Assembly: GCA_040881995.1 (NCBI GenBank) | Contig: JBBECD010000117.1 | Location: forward strand, 1 to 64,000 | Length of the DNA stretch: 64,000 nucleotides | Direction of reading: 5' to 3' | Source: JAQCEJ01 sp040881995 | GTDB lineage: Bacteria; Planctomycetota; Planctomycetia; Planctomycetales; Planctomycetaceae | In this document: positions 56,988 through 64,000 of the stretch, in pieces | Layout of the letters: each line of letters begins with the position of its first letter | Position numbering within the stretch: position 1 is the stretch's first letter | Notes under the pieces: model-generated | Databases searched by the model: none | Told to the model about the DNA's origin: nothing | Seen by the model: only the letters and a program-made list of their open reading frames with translations | Made by a program: the position numbers and the translations under genes

Positions 56988-57644
56988 ATGATAGTACTTT
57001 TCAAAAGAAGCTATTGCATGTTACTAGGTCTTCTGTTGTTTGCTGGTTGTGATGTTCCTTCTGAAATTGAACAGCGTCAAGATCAAGGTGTTGTCCAGCA
57101 TCAGCAATACCAGCCCTCAAATACAATGGGCGAGCACGGAATTATTATAAAGAATGTGGAGGACCAGGTGATGATGAACAGCGAACGAGAAAATGGATTT
57201 GGTTCAGATGTTGAAAGGGCCGATTCAGATGAGCCCGCGCCTGTGGAGTTAAAACTGTCCGTCTCACGAAATGTTGATGCACCCCGTAATCCCTTAGCAA
57301 CAGTTGTATTGAACAATGTTGCCACCGAGAGTCTTTCGTTCAAAGGTATGGGGGGTAATGAAATTCAAATCAGCGTCTTTGATGAATATGGCAATCCCTG
57401 CAATAAAACATCGGCGGGTAAGAAATTGCTGGGCAGAGAACCGTCAAAGCTAGGAAGTTCATACGCTGGGGGGCTCGCACGTGGTAAATCATGTACCTGG
57501 GAAAAGGATCTTAGGGAATGTTTTGAGTTGGCTCCGGGAGTCTATACGGCATATGCGGCGTTGCCGATAAGGTACTTGGAGAACGGCATCGGCAAGCCAT
57601 GTGTAGCGAAAAGTGCACCTTGCATATTTGAGATTGTAAAATAG
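56988..57644 (+). CDS. AT-rich lipoprotein, unknown family
   Basis: A 218-residue lipoprotein: N-terminal LLGLLLFAGC lipobox (Cys21), a polar Gln/Asn/Asp-rich stretch, then a beta-rich domain (ELKLSVSRNVDAPRNPLATV; NEIQISVFDEYGNPC; CFELAPGVYTAYAALPIRYL) with four cysteines that could form disulfides. The codon usage is AT-rich, unlike the genes on either side of the segment. It looks like a single extracytoplasmic beta-sandwich. The function and the origin are unknown; transfer from a low-GC source is plausible. Confidence 0.7.
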   Translation: MIVLFKRSYCMLLGLLLFAGCDVPSEIEQRQDQGVVQHQQYQPSNTMGEHGIIIKNVEDQVMMNSERENGFGSDVERADSDEPAPVELKLSVSRNVDAPRNPLATVVLNNVATESLSFKGMGGNEIQISVFDEYGNPCNKTSAGKKLLGREPSKLGSSYAGGLARGKSCTWEKDLRECFELAPGVYTAYAALPIRYLENGIGKPCVAKSAPCIFEIVK

Positions 57645-57821
57645 TCACGTTCTTTATATCTCTCTCTAACTGTGGCAATCCAAAGTGGGCGTGATTCGAG
57701 CTTTGTTTTTAAGAATCGTTGGAGGCGAAGGAGGATTACCGTATTATTGTGTTGCCCGAATTCCGAGTAACATCAGTTTGCATTGTGAGTACTGTATACA
57801 TATGTGAGCGTAAGGACGTTT

Positions 57822-58103
57822 ATGGATATGAATCTTCTCGACATCCATCCTTGTGTTTACCGAAAAGAAAATGTCGGTAGCGGTTTTCGTTGTAGCCATG
57901 AGCGAGTTCATGCTGCGCCGGGTGCCACTGCCCAGCTTCTTTTCCGATTGCGATCAGACGTGTATCACTCTCAACCACACGTCATGCTAACAGGCTTTTT
58001 GGGTGCCACTGGCTTGGCCAGTGTGGCTTTGTTTTGCATTTCAATCCAAGAACTCGCACGGTTACGCTTGTGCATTGTGCATATTGGTAGAACAGGTTTG
58101 TGA
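57822..58103 (+). CDS. Truncated copy of zinc-ribbon-like protein
   Basis: ATG 57822 has TAAGGA five bases upstream. The first 32 residues (MDMNLLDIHPCVYRKENVGS, then GFRCSHERVHAAPG) duplicate the start of the gene at 58114. After the block GGGTGCCACT (57920) the sequence is unrelated, continuing with hydrophobic residues to the stop at 58103. It is therefore a partial tandem copy whose Cys-rich remainder has been lost, probably non-functional. Confidence 0.5.
   Translation: MDMNLLDIHPCVYRKENVGSGFRCSHERVHAAPGATAQLLFRLRSDVYHSQPHVMLTGFLGATGLASVALFCISIQELARLRLCIVHIGRTGL
58001..58027. repeat. GGGTGCCACTGGC hairpin repeat
   Basis: GCCACTGGC (58005-58013) pairs with GCCAGTGTGGC (58017-58027), one base bulged. 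The same GGGTGCCACT core recurs at 57920 and 58281. It sits in the truncated zinc-ribbon copy and may have mediated its rearrangement. Confidence 0.5.
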
Positions 58104-58113
58104 GCGTAAGAAT

Positions 58114-58482
58114 ATGCATATCAATGATCTATTCGATGTCCATCCTTGTGTTTACCAAAGAGCAATTGTAGATAGCCGTTATCGTTGCAGCCATGAGCGA
58201 GTTCACGCTGCGCAAGATGTAGTATCGCTGGAAGTCTGCCGCACGTGTGGCTATCGGACGAAGCCCATGCCCATGGCTTCGGGTGCCACTAGACAAGAAC
58301 ATGCACTATGCGCCTACCTTGGCGATCAGATCGACTTGGTCGAGTGCCAAACCTGCCGGGGCAAGGTGAGGCAGAAAGTATTTGCCTGTAGCCACCCGAG
58401 TCATGAGAACACGACGTTACGCGAATGCCGAAAGTGTGCGGACTTCACCCGGCACCCGACCGAAAATCGCGTTGAAGTATAA
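58114..58482 (+). CDS. Cysteine-rich zinc-ribbon-like protein, three CxxC units
   Basis: A 122-residue protein with three repeated modules of the form C...(~15-20)...C-x-x-C: RCSHERVHAAQDVVSLEVCR with TC (first CxxC), LCAYLGDQIDLVECQTCRGK, and ACSHPSHENTTLRECRKCAD. Each module may bind one zinc through Cys/His ligands. The start at 58114 follows TAAG and matches the duplicated unit at 57822. It lies just upstream of a glycosyltransferase-like gene (27 bp). Family unknown to me; no enzyme motif. Confidence 0.65.
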   Translation: MHINDLFDVHPCVYQRAIVDSRYRCSHERVHAAQDVVSLEVCRTCGYRTKPMPMASGATRQEHALCAYLGDQIDLVECQTCRGKVRQKVFACSHPSHENTTLRECRKCADFTRHPTENRVEV

Positions 58483-58508
58483 GGCTCAATTGCTGGTAGG
58501 AGGCGTTT

Positions 58509-59228
58509 GTGGATCAGGAATTGATCGTTCGAGATCGAGCAATTCGCAACGTCACCCGCTGGGCGGTGGGGATGACCACGGCCCCTCGCGACGAACCGGC
58601 GTTGGTGCGGAGCGTGGCGAGCCTCGCGGAGGCAGGCTGGGGTCAACCGCGCCTATTTGTTGAGCCCGAGTCCGGCATTCCACCGCAACTGTCTCATCTG
58701 CCGATGTCGTCGCGAGACTCTCGCCTCGGCGCCTTTCCCAACTGGTATCTGGGATTAACCGAACTCTATCTGCGCGAGCCGCGCGCCGAAGCTTACCTCA
58801 TGTGCCAGGACGACGTGTTGTTCTCGGTCGGGTTGCGGGATTATCTCGAACGAACTCTGTGGCCCGCGCCGCAGGTGGGGATCGTTTCCCTCTATTGCCC
58901 GAGCCATTACGCCAAAGATGTTCCGTCCGGCTATTATATTGAGAACCACGGCTGGGCGAGCTGGGGGGCCTTGGCATATGTTTTTTCGAACCCCGGACTT
59001 CGCCAACTACTATCAGATCGGCTGTTCGTCGACCACCGCCACTGCGGTCCGGCGAACGGTGCGCACAATATCGATTCGATCGTCGGAAAGTGGTGTGGCG
59101 AGAGATCGCTGCCGTACTACGTGCACATGCCCAGTCTCGCTCAACACATCGGAGACACGTCGACCATTTTCCAAGGTGCCACAAATCGTGGCCGGAGGAA
59201 GGCGTCGCAGTTTTTGGAAAGGGTGTAA
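58509..59228 (+). CDS. Glycosyltransferase-like protein (GT-A type)
   Basis: A 239-residue protein starting at GTG 58509 (AGGAGG about eight bases upstream). After a short N-terminal stretch it reads AVGMTTAPRDEPALVRSVAS and PRLFVEPESGIPP, a nucleotide-sugar-binding style beta-alpha start, then YLMCQDDVLFSVGLRDYLER with an acidic Asp-Asp motif in the place of the DxD metal site. The C-terminal part has SYYI-type strands and LAQHIGDTSTIF near the end, as in several small glycosyltransferases. A sugar-nucleotide-dependent transferase is likely; donor and acceptor are unknown. Confidence 0.65.
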   Translation: MDQELIVRDRAIRNVTRWAVGMTTAPRDEPALVRSVASLAEAGWGQPRLFVEPESGIPPQLSHLPMSSRDSRLGAFPNWYLGLTELYLREPRAEAYLMCQDDVLFSVGLRDYLERTLWPAPQVGIVSLYCPSHYAKDVPSGYYIENHGWASWGALAYVFSNPGLRQLLSDRLFVDHRHCGPANGAHNIDSIVGKWCGERSLPYYVHMPSLAQHIGDTSTIFQGATNRGRRKASQFLERV

Positions 59229-59255
59229 CACTTAGCCGGTTGGCATGTCTTTGTC

Positions 59256-59314
59256 GGAGTACAGCCTTTAGGCTGCTGCCTTTAATTTGAAAAGCAGGCT
59301 AAAGCCTGTACTCC
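59256..59314. repeat. Inverted repeat GGAGTACAG... / ...CTGTACTCC
   Basis: Arms GGAGTACAGCCTTTAGGCTG (59256-59275) and CAGGCTAAAGCCTGTACTCC (59295-59314) match at 18 of 20 positions. It lies in the spacer between the transferase and the CMP-sugar synthetase genes and could form a strong hairpin. Confidence 0.7.
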
Positions 59315-59404
59315 AACACTCACGGCAGACCGCTAAAATGTTATGAATTGCCTCTTAAAGCCCGCATGCGGCGAAAGATTCAACCACAAAAAAGTCCTGA
59401 CCCT

Positions 59405-60136
59405 ATGACACCTGACGATGCACGAGTCCTTTGCGTCATCCCCGCGCGGGGCGGCAGCCGGCGGCTGCCGATGAAGAATATTTACCCGCTGCTCGGCAAG
59501 CCCAGCCTGGAGTATACGATTGAGTCTATCAGAGAAGCGGCGACGCCGGTGTGTCCCGTCGTCTTAACGGATCATGCCGAGATCGCCTCGCTTGCGCAAA
59601 AATTGGGAGTCGATGTGCTCGACGAGCCGGCCGAACTCGCGACCGACAGTCTGGTCGATGATTCGGTGATTTTGTCGTATGTGATAGATCGGCTGGAAAA
59701 CGAGTCTCGCACCTTCGACATCATCGTGGTGCAATATCCCTGCGTGCCCATCAAGCCGAGCGGGATTGTCGATGCGCTGATTGCGTTCCTCAAACGAACG
59801 GAAGCCGATTTTGTACAGACGATGGCACTGGTGTCGCCCGACGTGCATCCGTATCGCATGATGCTTGCCGATGACGAGGGACGCACGACGCATTTGGTGC
59901 CGATGGGGCCGAACATGATGAGCCATGAATATCCCCCCTATTTCTGCTTAACGAGGGCCGGTTATGCCATCACGCGGGCCGCTCTCAAACGGCTCGACGG
60001 CGCGCCGCTTCAAGATCTCTCCATTGCACTCGATCGCCGGGGCCTCGTTCACAAAATGGAAGAATGCGTTGATATTGATAATCCTGAGGACGTCGCCTGG
60101 GCGGAGTTTCTTTTGAACCGCAAGCGCGACAAGTGA
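59405..60136 (+). CDS. CMP-sugar synthetase (NeuA/KdsB-like cytidylyltransferase)
   Basis: A 243-residue cytidylyltransferase. It starts VLCVIPARGGSRRLPMKNIY, the nucleotide-binding P-loop-like motif of CMP-N-acetylneuraminate synthetases and related enzymes, then PLLGKPSLEYTIES and later VLDEPAELATDSLVDDSVIL. The end PLQDLSIALDRRGLVHKMEE and CVDIDNPEDVAWAEFLL matches the typical C-terminal DIDxPED segment. It activates an acidic sugar (sialic, legionaminic/pseudaminic or Kdo-like) as CMP derivative; which one is not clear. ATG 59405 is preferred over earlier in-frame ATGs because the motif starts soon after it. Confidence 0.85.
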   Translation: MTPDDARVLCVIPARGGSRRLPMKNIYPLLGKPSLEYTIESIREAATPVCPVVLTDHAEIASLAQKLGVDVLDEPAELATDSLVDDSVILSYVIDRLENESRTFDIIVVQYPCVPIKPSGIVDALIAFLKRTEADFVQTMALVSPDVHPYRMMLADDEGRTTHLVPMGPNMMSHEYPPYFCLTRAGYAITRAALKRLDGAPLQDLSIALDRRGLVHKMEECVDIDNPEDVAWAEFLLNRKRDK

Positions 60137-60147
60137 GGCACAAGAAT

Positions 60148-60238
60148 GAGCGGCGGGGTTTATCCCCGCCGTCTTCACGAAGGAGCGTCTTACGAAGAAG
60201 ATGAACACAAAGGACGGCGGGGGTAAACCCCGCCGCTC
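60148..60238. repeat. 26-bp-arm inverted repeat, GC-rich
   Basis: Arms at 60148-60173 (GAGCGGCGGGG...) and 60213-60238 (...CCCCGCCGCTC) match at 25 of 26 positions; each arm is itself a partial palindrome around GCGGGGTTTATCCCCGC. Located between the CMP-sugar synthetase gene and the next gene. Confidence 0.7.
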
Positions 60239-60249
60239 GGGAAAACGAC

Positions 60250-60930
60250 ATGCCTCGCCCCTCGTTCGTTCTCGGCAACTCGTGGCAGCTCAATTATCTG
60301 AGCCCCACCGAACGCGCCGCTCTCGATCGCGAACCGTTCGTTCTCGTCTGCAACTGCTTTCCCGAAAACTGGCGGAAGATCGGTTTTCGACCCACGGTTT
60401 GGGCGTTCGGCGATACACACAACAGCGAATGTTGTCAAATTCTCGCCGACCAGCTCACAACGATTCGCAGCGATGTCTATTTGCGAGAACGGCTGCGGCA
60501 TCTTTTTGTCTGCTGCGAATCGGCCGAGGCCGAACGGATCGTCGCACGCTGCGAACTGCCGATCATACGCTATCGCCGCGGGTCTTGGGCTCGCCGCGAA
60601 CAGCGGCTGGCGACAAGCCTATCGGAGCCGATTTACCATTACGGATCGACGCTGACCGACCTTGTCAATTTGGCACAACTACTGAATCCCGGGCAGGAAG
60701 TCCGGATTTGCGGCGGGCAGCACGGTCGCATACTCGGCCATTTCTATAACAGGGGGGATGAAATTCATGCGGTATCCGCGATGCCGCGAGAGTTCGAGCG
60801 CATGTGGAAGGGCTTCGGCGATTTAGTTCGGGCGGGACATTCACTGGTCGACTGTAATTTCGAGCACGACGTGAAGCTGCCGCGAGACGGTCGGCTCCCA
60901 CGCAAGGCGCTCTTCGAAGGGATGTCGTGA
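60250..60930 (+). CDS. Possible sialyltransferase-like glycan enzyme, unassigned
   Basis: A 226-residue soluble protein. The first 60 residues (SFVLGNSWQLNYLSPTERAA; FVLVCNCFPENWRKIGFRPT; WAFGDTHNS) are reminiscent of GT42/DUF115-type CMP-sialic-acid transferases, which open with a GNGPS-like loop, then a N-R/C-x-x-F strand and a following D-type residue. The context, directly after a CMP-sugar synthetase, fits such a role. The similarity is a reading by eye, not a search result. Later regions (GSTLTDLVNLAQLLNPGQEV and FERMWKGFGDL) give no further hint. Its stop overlaps the GT2 start (TGATG). Confidence 0.5.
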   Translation: MPRPSFVLGNSWQLNYLSPTERAALDREPFVLVCNCFPENWRKIGFRPTVWAFGDTHNSECCQILADQLTTIRSDVYLRERLRHLFVCCESAEAERIVARCELPIIRYRRGSWARREQRLATSLSEPIYHYGSTLTDLVNLAQLLNPGQEVRICGGQHGRILGHFYNRGDEIHAVSAMPREFERMWKGFGDLVRAGHSLVDCNFEHDVKLPRDGRLPRKALFEGMS

Positions 60931-61511
60931 TGACCATCGACATCACCGCGATTACCGCCACCTGGCAGCGGCCGCAACTTTTGGCGCTGTGTCTCTGGCA
61001 GTTTCGTCAGCAGGAACTGGGTGGGCTGCGCTGCGAGCACCTGGTGATCTCCGACGGCCCCGACGCCAGAGCCCGAGCTACGGCGGAATACCACGGTGCC
61101 CGTTACCTTGAACTCGATCGCAACTACGGTTTGTGGGGCGCCACTTGCAACGACGCCGGCGTCGTCGCTGCTCGGGGCGAATATGTCGTCTTCTGGAACG
61201 ACGACAATGTGTATTACCCGCACGCCTTGGCGTCGCTCTTTGCCGCATCGCGGGGGGTAGACATTGGCGTGTGCCAGACGGTGCATTGGTCCAAAACCCG
61301 ACATAGGATTCTTCCTTTGAATTGGTCAGGCCAACTTCAACTGGGACACGTCGACACCATGTGCGTCTGCGTCCACCGGGAATTGGCGCGGCAGGAATTG
61401 TGGGCCGTCGAGCCGGTGCCGTACGAGGTCGACTTCGGCTGGCTGACGCGCTTGCAGCAGCGCGGGGCGACGGTGAGTTTTTCGCCGGTCGTTATTGGGG
61501 AACATCTTTGA
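60930..61511 (+). CDS. Family 2 glycosyltransferase
   Basis: A 193-residue GT-A fold glycosyltransferase. Family features: ITAITATWQRPQLLALCLWQ strand and helix, LVISDGPDARARATAE (nucleotide-binding D-x-D-like start), LDRNYGLWGATCNDAGVVAA (the N-x-G...N-x-G-region) and YVVFWNDDNVYYPHAL with the acidic metal-binding motif. The C-terminal VEPVPYEVDFGWLTRLQQRG is typical of an acceptor-side loop. The ATG at 60930 overlaps the preceding stop by one base, with a GTG at 60927 as the alternative start. The two genes are translationally coupled. Confidence 0.85.
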   Translation: MTIDITAITATWQRPQLLALCLWQFRQQELGGLRCEHLVISDGPDARARATAEYHGARYLELDRNYGLWGATCNDAGVVAARGEYVVFWNDDNVYYPHALASLFAASRGVDIGVCQTVHWSKTRHRILPLNWSGQLQLGHVDTMCVCVHRELARQELWAVEPVPYEVDFGWLTRLQQRGATVSFSPVVIGEHL

Positions 61512-61778
61512 GCCGCTCTCCCGGTCGCGAGGTGCCAAACGCCGACCCAAGTTCGCGAACGGCGGTCCCATTCTCCAACATTGATCCGTCAATGATGCGA
61601 AGCATCAACGCCTCTATAGGCGCATGGTTGCGCGAAGCGGGTCGGCGGTTGTCCGAGGGCATTGCCGGGCGTCTTCCTGAACCCCGCATCCCGGTCCCAG
61701 AACCCTGATCCGCGAAAACTCGTATTCCACCTAAAGTGTTGTTCGGATTTGTGCGTGAAATACTCGGAGATGCGCGCA

Positions 61779-61841
61779 AGTGGTGCTTTTGCGCTCGCGA
61801 GTGGCGCTTTTGAGCGCGCCAGTGATGCTTTTGCGTGCGTT
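61779..61841. repeat. Three imperfect 21-bp tandem repeats
   Basis: Units start AGTGGTGCTTTTGCG (61779), AGTGGCGCTTTTGAG (61800) and AGTGATGCTTTTGCG (61821). No function suggested. Confidence 0.55.
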
Positions 61842-62235
61842 TCATGCGCGCAAAATGCATTTCAAACAACTTTTTGCGGCGATGTTTGCTAACCCGGACT
61901 CCCCATGCTCTCTATATTTCGTCCCACTCTGTTGGAGAATTTGCGTGTTTGGTGACGGTGGGTGATTTGGAGTTGCCTGGTTTGCCTCGGCTTCCTGGAT
62001 TGCTGGCTTGGGAGGGGGTTTATCGACAAAAGTCGCCGGTTTTGGTGCGCGCGATGACATGCGCACGCGGCGCGTATTTGCGGCCAGCGGCGAGGCATTC
62101 GTAAGGGCTGACGTCGTAATGAGTTCGATTTCAGACACGATGTCGATTGCGCGCCTCTTTTTTACGCTCAATTGCGCGTAAAGCGTTGATTTTTGTCGTT
62201 TTTGGTGGTTTTTCGTCATTTTAGCGGTCCAAAGG

Positions 62236-62282
62236 CACCCTCATCCGGCCTTCGGCCACCTTCTCCCGGGGGGAGAAGGAGT
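62236..62282. repeat. GC-rich repeat with TTCTCCC hairpin
   Basis: CACCCTCATCCGGCC, then CCTTCTCCC and GGGAGAAGG (62259-62278 region) form a stem. Resembles the hairpin at 53240-53260, so it is probably a dispersed intergenic repeat. Confidence 0.5.
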
Positions 62283-62352
62283 TACATCGCGCGCGGATTG
62301 CGCGGCGATGCGCATTTTCGCTCGATTTTCGGCGGGCGATTTTCAAACGGCT

Positions 62353-62368
62353 TGTTTCACGTGAAACG
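62353..62368. other. parS centromere-like site
   Basis: TGTTTCACGTGAAACG matches the widely conserved ParB-binding consensus TGTTTCACGTGAAACA at 15 of 16 positions, with a perfect 14-bp palindromic core GTTTCACGTGAAAC (62354-62367). It is intergenic. Such sites usually lie in the origin-proximal part of the chromosome and recruit ParB for segregation. No par genes are in the window. Confidence 0.8.
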
Positions 62369-62397
62369 AGGGTCGGTTGTTGGGGGATGGGGACATT

Positions 62398-63771
62398 CTA
62401 GCCGAACAGATCGGTCAGCGGCATGCCGTTGACGATACGGTGCGGCCGTTGCAGCGGATCGTAGATTTCGGAGTCGGGAGAGATGCCCATCGCGTAATAA
62501 ATGGTGGCGAGCATGTCTTCCGGCGAGACCGGTTTCGACGTCGGAAACGCCGAATCGCGATCGCTCGTGCCATACACCTGCCCCCCCTGGATGCCGCCGC
62601 CCGCGAGCACGGTCGATTGCACCGCGCCCCAGTGGTCGCGGCCCGATCCGCCGTTGATCTTCGGCGTGCGGCCGAATTCGCCATACATGGCGATCAACGT
62701 TTCGTCGAGCAGACCGCTGGCGGTGAGATCCTCCATCAGTGCGTTAAAGCCGCGGTCGAGCGACGGGAGGCAATACTCGTTTTTGAGCATTTGATGGCTG
62801 GCATGATTGTCCCAGACGTTCATCACGTTCCCCGATTTTTCGATAAACATCCACGACATCGTCACCAATCGCACGCCCGATTCGACGAGCCGCTTTGCCA
62901 TGAGAATGCTTTCGCCCCATTCGTTGCGGCCGTAACGGTCGCGCGTCTTGTCGTCGGCCTGATCGATGTCGAATGCCTCTTTCGCTTGCGGAGACGAGAG
63001 CATGCTGAAGGCCTGGGCGCGAAAATCGTCCATGCCCGACGCGACCGGATTGCTTTGATAGCGGCGGTCCTGCTCTTCGACGACGTTCAGCAAACCGCGA
63101 CGGGCGAGCAGGCGCGTGCTGCTTAACTCGGGGGGCAATTCCATCGAATGCGTCGCCACTTCGTTGACCTCTTTCGCGGCGGCGATTTCGAACGGATCGT
63201 ATTTGGCCCCCAGCCAGCCGGCGTGCGTTCCCGCGTACGTGGAACCATCGTGACCGATGGGCCGGGGAACCGTCACCGTCGCCGGCATCGTCTGAAACGG
63301 CGTAAACGCCGACACGACGCCCTGAATGTTCGGGAAGAATTTGCGCGTGCGATTGTTTCGCGGCACGGCGAGCGTTTCGTCTCGAGCTCCCGTCAGCGTG
63401 CGATAGACCGACGGCTCGTGATTGTTGCTTTCGTGGGTGAACGAACGAATGATCGCCGTCTTGTCGGTATGCTGCGCGAACAGCGGCATGCCTTCGGAGA
63501 TTTGAATTCCCGGAACGACGGTGTCGATGGGAGCAAACAAGCTGCGCACGCCGACGGGGGCTTCGGGATTGGGATCCCACATATCCATCTGCGGCGGTCC
63601 GCCCCAGAGATAGATGAGAATACACGATTTCGCTTTTCCGGTGGTGGGAATCAGATGCGGCGCATAGCGGCTCGCCCCTTGTGCGCGTTCCTGCCGTAAC
63701 AGCGCCGGCAAGGTTAAGGCTCCGAGACCGACCTGTCCCAGGCGGATCATGGCATCGCGGCGGTGAAGCAT
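62398..63771 (-). CDS. DUF1501 family protein
   Basis: A 457-residue DUF1501 protein. It opens with a short leader HRRDAMIRLGQVGLGALTLP, then KSCILIYLWGGPPQMDMWDP (about 45-65), RSFTHESNNHEPSVYRTLTG, and the family end IAMYGEFGRTPKINGGSGRD, HWGAVQSTVLAGGGIQGG and SKPVSPEDMLATIYYAMGIS. The start at 63771 is set by AGGAG seven bases upstream; upstream in-frame codons extend to 63960 but lack family features. It is the third DUF1501 gene in the window and has no DUF1549/1553 partner beside it. Function is unknown. Confidence 0.88.
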   Translation of the reverse strand: MLHRRDAMIRLGQVGLGALTLPALLRQERAQGASRYAPHLIPTTGKAKSCILIYLWGGPPQMDMWDPNPEAPVGVRSLFAPIDTVVPGIQISEGMPLFAQHTDKTAIIRSFTHESNNHEPSVYRTLTGARDETLAVPRNNRTRKFFPNIQGVVSAFTPFQTMPATVTVPRPIGHDGSTYAGTHAGWLGAKYDPFEIAAAKEVNEVATHSMELPPELSSTRLLARRGLLNVVEEQDRRYQSNPVASGMDDFRAQAFSMLSSPQAKEAFDIDQADDKTRDRYGRNEWGESILMAKRLVESGVRLVTMSWMFIEKSGNVMNVWDNHASHQMLKNEYCLPSLDRGFNALMEDLTASGLLDETLIAMYGEFGRTPKINGGSGRDHWGAVQSTVLAGGGIQGGQVYGTSDRDSAFPTSKPVSPEDMLATIYYAMGISPDSEIYDPLQRPHRIVNGMPLTDLFG

Positions 63772-64000
63772 CACTTGACTCCTGAAGGTTTCGGCGGCGT
63801 GACCTGACGCATTTGATATTACCGATCTGTCGTGCGTCTGACAAGGTTTTTCGGCAGCGGATGCCGGCAAACTTTCAATAAACCCGAGGGATTTGCCATT
63901 GTGCACGTCATGACGTGTGATGACGGGGAGAATCGCCAGTTGCGGCAGCGGTCCGTTCACATGTTCGTCTGACGCGGATATGATGAGTTCATCGCATTCG

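Larger units (their letters stand above)
57803..58213 (+). repeat. Tandem partial duplication of the zinc-ribbon gene 5' end
   Basis: Unit one 57803-57918 and unit two 58099-58213 share TGTGAGCGTAAG, CATCCTTGTGTTTACC and AGCCATGAGCGAGTTCA blocks (about 115 bp, roughly three quarters identical). The intervening sequence contains the 10-mer GGGTGCCACT at 57920 and 58001; a third copy is at 58281. Confidence 0.7.
61512..62397. other. 890-bp intergenic segment with tandem repeat, hairpin and parS
   Basis: No credible gene. It contains a short tandem repeat (61779-61841), a GC-rich repeat with a CTTCTCCC/GGGAGAAG hairpin near 62236-62282 and a parS site at 62353. Short frames over the tandem repeat translate into repeated Ser-Gly/Asp-Ala-Phe units and are probably chance. 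Confidence 0.5.

Noticed and set aside
61662..61892. 76-codon plus-strand frame over the 21-bp tandem repeat
   Set aside because: The apparent heptapeptide repeats follow from the DNA repeat length; no start site or domain.
62010..62030. TTATCGACA as a DnaA box near the parS site
   Set aside because: A single mismatched box without a cluster or DUE is not evidence for an origin.

Overview
The window looks like a chromosome segment of a planctomycete (class Planctomycetia, Planctomycetaceae-like). The evidence is two DUF1559 pseudopilin-like proteins with the KGFTLIELLVVIAIIAVL-type N-terminus, three DUF1501 proteins, a DUF1080 protein, VCBS/FG-GAP and WD40 propellers, a sulfatase-like/TPR fusion and a LEPR-XLL-like motif in a giant secreted subtilase. 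Assignments rest on reading motifs and gene order; no database search was possible.

Layout. 0.1-8.7 kb (all minus): a membrane protein built from three repeats, an aldehyde:ferredoxin oxidoreductase, a WD40 protein, and a tightly overlapping set of FAD amine dehydrogenase, 4-hydroxyproline epimerase, DUF1501 and a TauE/SafE remnant, plus a small c-type cytochrome. 8.8-17.5 kb: a complete regulated tripartite efflux locus (RND pump, adaptor, OmpR-type regulator and sensor kinase on minus, TolC-like channel divergent on plus). 17.6-31 kb: a 1209-residue subtilase with cadherin-like domains and five 46-residue repeats, a YkgJ-type Cys-cluster protein, a cupredoxin-like secreted protein, a 957-residue VCBS protein, a DUF1501 protein and the first DUF1559/lipoprotein module. 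31-44 kb: TPR and VCBS proteins, a second RND pump/adaptor pair, a GT39-like mannosyltransferase and a two-domain DUF1080 protein. 44.4-46 kb: an ISKra4-like insertion sequence with a probable programmed -1 frameshift, next to a 147-bp inverted-repeat element. 46-52.5 kb: a hypothetical gene, tRNA-Arg(CCT), and a second DUF1559 - hairpin - lipoprotein - sulfatase/TPR module. 52.7-61.5 kb: a plus-strand accessory stretch with VOC and SDR enzymes, two frameshifted genes, an AT-rich insert carrying a chimeric gene, a lipoprotein and duplicated zinc-ribbon genes, then sugar genes (glycosyltransferases, CMP-sugar synthetase). 61.5-64 kb: an intergenic segment with a near-perfect parS site and a third DUF1501 gene.

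Points of most interest: an undescribed (to my knowledge) ~88-bp palindromic repeat family with four copies in the window (23.9, 31.2, 31.3 and 47.4 kb); the parS-like site at 62353; the AT-rich chimeric region 55.9-58.5 kb with duplicated Cys-rich genes next to a CMP-sugar/glycosyltransferase cluster; and the repeated DUF1559 - hairpin - lipoprotein architecture. Several other inverted repeats (3.9, 8.8, 45.9, 53.2, 58.0, 59.3, 60.2, 62.2 kb) show that the spacers of this genome are rich in dispersed hairpins.
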